DNA of 64,000 bases from Chelydra serpentina (Eukaryota > Chordata > Testudines > Chelydridae): the NCBI GenBank assembly GCA_037349315.1, contig JBAIAC010000008.1, forward strand, positions 39,840,001 through 39,904,000, written 5' to 3'. This document shows positions 56,717 to 64,000 of the stretch, in pieces (the stretch's first letter is position 1; every line of letters starts with the position of its first letter). Both the position numbers and the translations under genes were made by a program. The notes beneath the pieces are model-generated. The model was given only the letters and a program-made list of their open reading frames with translations, ran no database searches and was not told the origin of the DNA.

Positions 56717-58440
56717 ATGCCTCCACGTGCCAGGCGATTTCCAGTATGGAGCAATGGCGAGGTGCTGGACCTCATCAGTGTTTCGGGGGGACGAAGCTGT
56801 CCAGTCCTAGCTGTGCTCCAGCTGTAGGAATTACGATACCTTCGGGTAGATATCAAGGGACATGATGGAAAGGGGCCATGACCGGGACGCAGTGCAGTGC
56901 AGGGTTAAAGTGAAGGAGCTGCGGAATGCCTACCGCAAAGCCCGCGAGGCAAACTGCCGTTCCTACAAAGAGCTGGACACGATACTTGAGGGGGGACTCC
57001 ACCTCCACTCCGAGGACCACCATGGACACTTCAGAGCCCAGTTCAAGCAGGCAGGAGGAGGAGGAAATTGGGAGTGAGGGTGCCGAGGAAGAGGAAGACA
57101 CCCCGGAATCCCTAGATGAATGCAGCCAGGAGCTGTTCTCAAGCCCAGGAGGAAGGTAGCCAATCGCGGTGGCCAGTGCTTGGGGAAGGACAAACACCAG
57201 AGGAGGTTCTCGGTAAGCTGCTCTTATTTTGGGAAGGAAGTTGTTCGGTGCGGGCTCTTGGGGCAAGGAGGGTTAGGGCTGAATGCATGCCTAGATGCGG
57301 AATAGGGCATTGATGTGCTCTCTCACATTGCGGTAATCGGCCTCAGTGATCTCCTCAAAGATCTCAACCAGAACTTGGGCAATGCGCTTATGCAGGTTTG
57401 TTGGGAGAGCTACTGTGGTCCTTGTCCCAGTCAGGCTAACATGTCTGCGCCACTGTGCCGTGAGGGGCAGGGGGACCATTGCTGTACACAGGCAAGCTGC
57501 ATATGGGCCAGGACAGAAACCACATTTTGTTAGAAGACCCTCCCTTGCTTCCAAGGTCACCCTCAGCAGCGAGATATCTTCCAGGACGAACTCCTGTGGA
57601 AAATGTGGGGACAGTGTTCAGTATAGGGGCCCCCTGCAAATGTTGGCTCTCTCCAAGGCACAGAAACCCAGAGGACAGTATGGCTGTGAAACAATCAGTC
57701 CCCCTTGACCCTGTGCTTACTCACCATTTTGGGGCTCCCATGGGTTATGTGCACTCGCTTTGGGACGGGCAAATTATGCTAATGTGCAGACTGTGCTTGC
57801 CCTTAAGTATGGGGGAATCATTGCTCTGTCTGGTGTGAACAATGCTGCCTCCGTTAAGTGTTGCATTTTGCCTTTACAGATGCAACCTTGAGATCTCAGC
57901 CGTCCATGTTATCACTGGCCGAAAGACTCCAAAGAATTAGGAAGAGGCCACATAGAAGCAAAGAAGACATGCTGCATGAAGTAATGCAGCAGTCCCTTAA
58001 CGAGAGTCTAAAAGCGCAGGAGTGGAGAGTGAAAGGTGGATCCACCAGCAGAATGAGGAGCACCTGCACAAAAGCGTGGAGCTCCGGCAGCGAAGCACGG
58101 ATCGACTGATAAACATCATGGAGCGCCAAGCGGACTTGATTCAGGCACTCGTAGCCATGTGGGTGGAGCACTACCGCGCCTGCCCCCACCCTGCAGCCCT
58201 TGTCCCAAAACTCTTTCCCTTGTGCCTCCATGTCACCTCCAACCCACTTTCCCCAACATCCCGGTTCTTACTGCCACCAGCTACCTCCAATACCTGTAGC
58301 TTCACCACCCAGTCCTGAAAACTACGACCCTTACCTACTGCACTCAACCCCCATCACCATGCATTATAGCCATCCTGAAGTGCAGCACTCATTGCGCAGC
58401 ACTCCAGGCAGGAAGGCTGAGTATGATAACAGGACATACG
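56717..58440 (+). pseudogene. Harbinger Myb/SANT gene of the third element, decayed
   Basis: Exon 1 starts at the ATG of MPPRARRFPVW and contains pieces of the Myb domain in different frames (GEVLDLISV, then MERGHDRDAVQCRVKVKELR less its last residue, at 56862). An early stop follows CPVLAVLQL. The donor TCTCG|GTAAGC at 57213 and the acceptor GCCTTTACAG before 57880 give a canonical GT-AG intron. Exon 2 encodes a charged region (ERLQRIRKRPHRSKEDMLHEV less its last residue) aligned with exon 2 of copies 1 and 2, then a frameshift near 58030. An AATAAA lies at 58515. The gene is dead. Confidence 0.75.
57291..57593 (-). CDS. Third Harbinger reading frame, divergent homologue
   Basis: The minus-strand frame aligns without gaps to the 96-aa frame of copies 1 and 2 from DISLLRV to HINALF. 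About 31 of 80 positions are identical from the shared Cys onward by my count, including PGPYAA, LC, AM, W, LP, NL and the HI..LF end. No ATG opens it: the frame runs upstream through CTG GAA GAT ATC to a CAG at 57594-57596, which could be a splice acceptor (ATTTTCCACAG). It ends with a stop just after LFRI. It is antisense within the Myb intron (57213-57879). Function is unknown; it may be an exon, or its start codon may be lost. Confidence 0.6.
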   Translation of the reverse strand, partial: EFVLEDISLLRVTLEAREGLLTKCGFCPGPYAACLCTAMVPLPLTAQWRRHVSLTGTRTTVALPTNLHKRIAQVLVEIFEEITEADYRNVREHINALFRI

Positions 58441-58651
58441 CAAATCTGTGATTGTACCGTTCCCCACCCCACTCCCTTGCCCTTTCTGTTTCCCAAGCAG
58501 TTGTGTTTCTTTTCAATAAATTGATTTTTTGGCTTTGAAAACATTCTTTGTTATTGCATAAAGTAAAAGATACCTTAGCCCAGGAAAGCAACAGGCACTG
58601 CAAGTCAGCGTAGCAAACACAGATTCCTACTAACATTGGAACCACTGCACT

Positions 58652-59904
58652 TCACTCCCGTGCAGGGCACAGACATTGCTGGTGGCTTTCAGCCTCAAAT
58701 TGCTCCCTCAGGGCATCCCTAATCCTTGCAGCCCCTCTAATAGCCCTGCTCTCTGGCTGTTCAAATTCAGCCTCCAGGTGTTGAACCTCCGAGTTCCATG
58801 CCTGAGTGAATCTTTCCCTCTTCCCTTTACAAATGTTATGGAGGGTACAGCATGCGGATAAAACCCCGGGGATGTTGTCATCAGCCAGGTCCAACTTCCC
58901 ATACAAAGAGTACCAGCGGTCCTTTAAATGGCCAAAAGCGCACTCCACAGTCATTGTGCATCGGCTCAGCCTGTTGTTGAACTGCTCCTTGCTGCTGTCA
59001 AGGCTCCCTGTGTAGGGTTTCATGAGCCACAGCATTAAAGGGTAAGCGGGGTCTCCAAGGATCACAACGGGCATTCGACTTCCCCTATGGTGATCTTCTG
59101 GTCTGGGGGAAAAAGTCCTAGATTGCAGCTTCCTGAACAGGCCAGTGTTCCAAAAGATGCGTGCAACATGCACCTTTCTGGGCCAGCCTGCGTTAATGTT
59201 AATGAAATGCCCACGGTGATCCACAAGCGCCTGGAGAACCATAGAGAAATACCCCCTTCCAGTTAATGTACTCGAAGGTTAGGTGGGCTGGTGCCAGAAT
59301 TGGAATATGTGTCCAAGCTATCGCCCCTCTGCAGTTAGGTAAACCCATTTGTGCAAAGCCAGCCACAATGTCATGCACATTACCCAGAGTCATGGTTCTT
59401 CTGAGCAGGATGTGATTAATGGCCCTGCAAACTTGCATCAACAGGATTCCAACGGTTGACTTTCCCACTCCAAACTGGTTAGCGACTGATCGATAGCTGT
59501 CTGGAGTTGCCAGCTTCCAGATTGCAATAGCCACCCGCTTCTCTACCGTCAAGGCAGCTCTCAATCTCGTGTCCTTGTGTCGCAGGATGGGGGTGAGCTC
59601 CTCACACAGTCCAATGAAAGTGGCTTTTCTCATCCGAAAGTTCTGCAGCCACTCCTAGTCATCCCAGACTTGCAGGACGATGTGATCCCATCACTTAGTG
59701 CTCGTTTCCCAAGCCCAAAAGCGGCGTTCCATGGTGGTGAGCATTATCCGTGAATGCCACAAGCAATCTCGTGTCGTATGCGTTACTCGAATTGATGTTG
59801 TCGGAGTCCTCACTGCCAGTTTGGATCTTAAGGAGTAAATCAATTGCCAAACGTGACATGCTGGCGAGACTCGTCAGCATATTCCTCAGCAGTTCGGGCT
59901 CCAT
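58652..59904 (-). pseudogene. Harbinger transposase of the third element, inactive
   Basis: A likely start is the ATG of MEPELLRNML at 59904. A nonsense codon lies near 59657 (VWDD-stop-EWLQ). The helix-turn-helix SYRSVANQFGVGKSTVG is kept. The first catalytic Asp is lost (AIAWTHI in place of AIDGTHI) and the second is Val (KVHVARIF in place of KVHDARVF); the Glu is kept (MTVECAFG). A frameshift near 59220 joins two frames. With two catalytic residues gone it cannot cut DNA. Confidence 0.88.
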
Positions 59905-61229
59905 TCCCACAGACCAAAAGGGAAGACAGAGCGCGCAGTACAAGAAAGATGGTGCCAAATGTGGACGGAAGCACGGGGATTGCTGGGATGCGAACCGATG
60001 CATCACGGGGTGTTGGGACAGGACCAAGAATGCCCCGCCCCCTTCCCAGAAGCCACACCGCCAGAATGGGAAGAGGTGCTCTGTGGGATAGCTGCCCATA
60101 ATGCACCGCTCCCAATGCCTCTGCAAGTGCTGCAAATGTGGCCATGCCAGTACGCTTGCGGCTGTCAGTGTGGACAGACTGCAGCGCTTTCCCTACTGCG
60201 CTCTATGAAGGCTGATTTAACTCAAAGCGCTGTACATTTGCAAGTGTAGCCATGCCCTTAGTAAAGCATTTGGTCAGCTTCTTGAGAAAGGAATGCGCAA
60301 GTGAAGTGCCCAATCAAGGAACACTTAATGGACAATTGATCTTGGAAGGCTCCAATCCACATAAGAAGTCTACTTGAGGACGTTCAAGGTAGCATGTGAA
60401 CCATGGCTGTTACCTGTAAGTTCTGAGTCATGCGTGGACATGTGACTTGCCCATGTGACTCCAAATCTCCATCTTATAGCTGGGGTTCTACACAGGGGGA
60501 GGGAGAGGTGTCCACCCACAAGAGAGAGTCTGTTTAACCCCCTGGAAGAGCCCTCCATTTTGTCTTCAGCTGGCTCAAGAGATATCCTTGGAGGTGGAGA
60601 GGCTACCTGAAAGAAACTGGAACAAAGGACAGTAACCACAGGGGCTGTGAGTGATTGCTGGACCCTGACTAGAAGGAGACTAGTCTGTAAAAGGTAGCTT
60701 ACTGGAACACCTCTGAGGGTAAGGTTTTATCTGTATTCAGTTTTCTTACTGTATTAGGCATAGATTTGCGGGTTCTATTTTATTTTGCTTGGTAATTCAC
60801 CTTGTTCTGTCTGTTACTACTTGGAACCACTTAAATCCTACTTTCTGTATTTAATAAAATCACTTTTTACTTCTTTAACCTGGAGTGTGTATTAATACCT
60901 GGGGGGGGGGGCAAACAGCTGTGCATATCTCTCTATCAGTGTTATAGAGAGCGAACAATTTATGAGCTTTATACAGGGTAAAACGGAGTTATTTGGGGTT
61001 TGGACCTGAGTGTTAGAGACAGGAACACTTCTTATGCTGCTTTCAGTTAAGCCTGCAGTTTGTGGGACGTGGTTCAGACCTGGGTCTGTTTGTAGCCGGC
61101 AAGTGTGTCTGGCACAACCAGGCAGGGTTCTGGAGTCCCAAGCTGCCAGAGCAGGAAAGCAGGGGCAGGAGTAGTCTTGGCACATCAGTTGGCAGCCTCA
61201 AGGGGGTTTCTGTGATCCAACCCATCACG

Positions 61230-61905
61230 CGCAGAATATAATTTAGTGATGTGTAAGTAGGTTACTCCCTTTCATGCAAAAAATACTACAGGTCTTTAGG
61301 GAGAAGTTGAAAGGCACAGCCTAAGAAGATCAAATGAAGGCCAGATCAGCGCTGCAGGCATACACAGTTGGCAGCTGTTAGCGTTCGGAATACCAAGGGA
61401 GGTCCAGAACATCATTCACGCCTCTCATTCAAGGAAATGGAGCTCTTTAGCAAAAGAACCGACTAAGCATTCCACTCTTTAAAGGACTCAAGGCTCATCC
61501 TGCGATCACTGGGGATCTGCACACCAACCTTCTACAAGAAGCTCTATAGGTATCAGCCTCAATTGAAACAGTAGGCTCATCCATAGTCTCAGGGTAGATG
61601 ACCACAGTCCTAATTGAAAAAATTATCATGATACGCCTGTCATTTGCCTCTCTCACCCACCCAACACAATCAAGACAGCAGATTTGACTGAAGGTGTCAG
61701 CAGACACATTGAAAATGATCAGGAGCCAGTCTTCAGGAGCTGCCTTGCTCTGTTCCTTTGGCTTGGTATGATACGTCACCATGGACATATCTGCCTATGG
61801 TTATCCCATTCAGTTCTATGGCCTTCTCTGTACTTCTTCGGGGACCCTTCTGACAAAAACCTGTTGGAAAAAATGGCCTCGTTGATTCAACTGAGAGGCA
61901 CAGAA
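61230..61905. other. Intronic or decayed repeat sequence
   Basis: The stretch leads into the DIRS-like remains and may include their upstream part, but I cannot align it to a known domain. Confidence 0.4.
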
Positions 61906-63745
61906 GAGATTCCTTAGGAGTACAGGGGAAGAGACTTCCACTCTCAATGTTTCCTTTTCCCAAAGAAAGAGGTTTTCATCCTGTCCTAGATCTGATTTGA
62001 TTGAAAAAATACATATGCTGCCTCAGATTCAGCATGGTTACGCTTGCCTCCATCATTCCATCTCTTCAGATTCAAGACTGGGTTGTGACTCTTGACTTGC
62101 AAGACACATAATTTCACGTAGCTGTGCATCCACCCCACAGGAAAGGAAAATCTTGAGATTCCCAGTGGGACCAAATCATTACTAGTACAGGGTACTGCCA
62201 TTTGGACTCTTCATTTGGGGCGCAGCTGCTGGGACTCGGGGCTTCAGCAGGAGAGGGGCTGAAGTCCCGAGCCCCGGCAGGTGTTCCCCGGCTCTTGAAC
62301 TTCTAAAGATTATCATATGCGGCTTGGAGGGTCAGTAAGTTTGGCCACCCCTGGTCTAGTGTGTTCTATCCCTCTTTGCCTGGCTGGGCCTACTAGTGAA
62401 CTACAAAAAATAGTCATTCACACCGTCTCATATAATACAGCTCATAGGAGCTGTGATAGACTCCAGATAAGAAAAAGCATACGTGCCTGAGGACAGATTA
62501 CAGCTGTAACAAGCACTCGTCCTCCAACTTAATTCAAAACAGCTAGGAGAGTAGGGGATTGTCTCACAGTATTAGTCCGCATGTCGTTGTGCAAGAACGT
62601 GATGCCACTTGCCAAACTTCACCTGCAGCCCCTCTAACTCTGGCTCAGGCCAGTCTATTCTGCAGCAAGTCATCAAATAAACAGGAAAGTTTCATTGCCC
62701 CAGCACATCTTTGTAGAGCTTGCTTGATGATTGGACCCCACAAATGCATGATGAAAGGTGGCCTTTTCAATCTTCCCTGACAAACATGCTAATCATGGAC
62801 ATGTCAGGGACAGGCTGGGGAGCTCACTTGGATCGCTGACAGATTCAAGGAACTTGGTCCCTGCGTGATATGGAGTTGCACACGAATGTCCTGGAGCTCA
62901 GAGTGGCCTGTGTAGCATTCCTGCCTGTCCTCTGGAATTCAGTAGTGCAAATCTTCACAGACACGATTGCAGCTATACATTTCATAAACAAACATGGGGC
63001 ACCTATTCCTTGCCCTTGTGTGTGAAGGCTATCAAGTTTTGGACTGGTGCCATCAGAACAGAGTGACCCTGAAGGCTCTTCACCTTCCAGGAATCAGCAA
63101 CAACTTGATGGATTTTTTGAGCAGGTAGACATGACCAATCATAATGGTCCTTGCACAGATCTAACATAGGACCAATATTTCATCATTTGTGCTCCCTGGA
63201 TGGTCTTGTTTGTCAAAACGTGCTCCATGAGAGAACTGGGCTGTATGGAATAAAGATCACGTGTTCAAAAGAGGTACATGAGGTATTGCTGAACAGTAGA
63301 AAGGTGTTGATATATCTGCAGAAGTGGAAGAGCTTCTACACTGGTGTACCCTTTCAGCATCTGTTCCCTGTTGACTCTTCCTTATCTGATGTCTAGGATT
63401 ACCTTTTGGGTTTGAAGAACTCAGACCTTTCTTTCAGTTGTTAGCGTCCATTTAGCAGCCATCACAGCTTTCCGTTTCCCAGTTGAAGAGCTTTCAGTGT
63501 TTACTTACCCCACAACTTCCTGGCTAATCAAGGGATTAACTAACCTTTTTCCACATCTTAGGGAACCTACCCCTACATAGAACTTGAATTTGATCTTCAA
63601 TTCGCTATTAAAGCCTCCTTTGAGCTACTAGCTAAATGTTCCCTTCTCCATTTGTCCATGAAAACTGTCTCTAGTGACTATCACCTCTTCTAGAAGAATC
63701 GGTGAGCTAGGAGCTCTAACAGTGATTTCTTTTATCCATGTTCCT
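61905..63745 (+). pseudogene. DIRS-like pol remains (RT, RNase H, recombinase)
   Basis: Scattered plus-strand blocks keep the DIRS order. CFLFPKKE near 61950 and LDLQDT-stop-FHVAVHPPHRK near 62090 are reverse transcriptase. GWGAHLDR near 62815, TNVLELRVACVAFLPVL near 62884 and ALHLPGISNNLMDFLS near 63077 are RNase H. ITSSRRIGELGAL near 63680 is from the tyrosine recombinase. Many stops and frameshifts, and no ends, are seen. A hAT fragment interrupts the copy at 62205-62351. Confidence 0.6.
62205..62351. mobile_element. hAT-type MITE right end
   Basis: GGAGGGTCAGTAAGTTTGGC followed by CACCCCTG is the right terminal repeat of a CAGGGGTGGCCAAAC-type hAT element. GC-rich self-complementary words (CGGGGCTTCAG and GAAGTCCCGAG) precede it. 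The left end is missing. Confidence 0.65.
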
Positions 63746-63847
63746 ATAGAATGGAAGCTTTAGCTTTTTGGCATCCTGTGAGGGAAATTATGGAACTCTC
63801 AGCTAGTTTTAATTGGACAACCAACCCGGTCCTGACCTTTTTGATTG

Positions 63848-63945
63848 CAGGAGTGGGTGGGCGAGATTCTGTGGCCTGCATTGTGCAGGAGGTCAGACTA
63901 GATGATCATAATGGTCGCTTCTGACCTTAAAGTCTATGAGTCTGA
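63848..63945 (+). mobile_element. CR1 LINE 3' tail
   Basis: AGGTCAGACTAGATGATCAT, then AATGGTCGCTTCTGACCTT and the TATGAGTCTGAATCTAT end are the CR1 3' terminus. Only about 100 bp remain. Confidence 0.75.
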
Positions 63946-64000
63946 ATCTATCTTAACTGAAATACTAGGAAGTGTCACTGGGAGAAATGAGAAATCCCAT

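Larger units (their letters stand above)
56318..60257 (-). mobile_element. Divergent PIF/Harbinger transposon (third element)
   Basis: The 17-bp inverted ends are perfect (GGGCATGGCTACACTTG and complement) and the 3-bp duplication is TTA (56315-56317 and 60258-60260). The 3940-bp element differs clearly from copies 1 and 2 but has the same layout: transposase on one strand, convergent Myb gene in two exons, and the small third frame antisense in the Myb intron. It lacks the 77-bp array. Insertion within the LTR makes it younger than that LTR. Confidence 0.92.
56103..61229 (+). mobile_element. Solo LTR split by a Harbinger
   Basis: The left part 56103-56317 begins TGTGACG and the right part 60261-61229 ends CCATCACG, a decayed form of CCGTCACA. 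Joined, they measure 1184 bp, against 1181 bp for the same LTR at 35868-37048. Shared words include CTACTTTCTGTATTTAATAAA less its last base, which looks like the poly(A) signal, and CAAACAGCTGTGCATATCT. The flanks CACAG and CGCAG agree at four of five bases. Confidence 0.85.

Overview
The window is vertebrate nuclear DNA, AT-rich and almost wholly intronic. Its repeats are CR1 LINEs, PIF/Harbinger and hAT DNA transposons, DIRS-like elements and solo LTRs, a mixture I know from turtles (Testudines). A turtle is the most likely source; the species cannot be fixed from the sequence. The only host coding sequence I can support is one 38-codon exon (30555-30668, + strand), which matches an early exon of CADPS2, a calcium-dependent activator of dense-core vesicle release. 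The rest reads as the two large introns around that exon. The downstream intron opens with a GC, not GT, splice donor.

Layout. 1-11.9 kb: unremarkable intron with a CR1 tail, two hAT MITEs with perfect 8-bp target-site duplications (7184-7615, 8951-9450) and a long pyrimidine-rich tract (10.9-11.7 kb). 11884-17013: a complete PIF/Harbinger transposon (copy 1). 17848-19589: an internally deleted hAT element. 24.06-24.95 kb: a rearranged second hAT family plus a CR1 splinter. 25111-30165: a second copy of the same Harbinger family in opposite orientation (copy 2). 30.3-33.6 kb: the CADPS2 exon and four hAT MITEs. 34.4-45.1 kb: a Harbinger-like MITE, a solo LTR (35868-37048), two CR1 copies and two more hAT MITEs. 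46446-48126: a deleted DIRS-like element with inverted ends. 49.8-53.3 kb: more MITEs. 54207-56096: a 5'-truncated CR1 with a long open reverse transcriptase frame. 56103-61229: a second solo LTR of the 35.9 kb family, split by a third, divergent Harbinger (56318-60257). 61.9-63.7 kb: decayed DIRS-like coding sequence.

How the transposon genes fit together. All three large Harbingers share one layout. A DDE transposase gene lies near one end. A two-exon Myb/SANT protein with a charged C-terminal exon is transcribed toward it from the other end. Inside the Myb intron, on the transposase strand, lies a third small reading frame of about 96 codons. It is open in all three elements and aligns without gaps between the two divergent families (PGPYAA-x-LC-x-AM core). 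PIF/Harbinger elements are normally described with two proteins, so this antisense-nested third frame is the best candidate here for an undescribed component. Copy 1 has all three genes apparently intact. Copy 2 has one nonsense codon in the transposase and two frameshifts in the Myb gene. The third element has lost two of three catalytic residues, yet keeps the small frame open.
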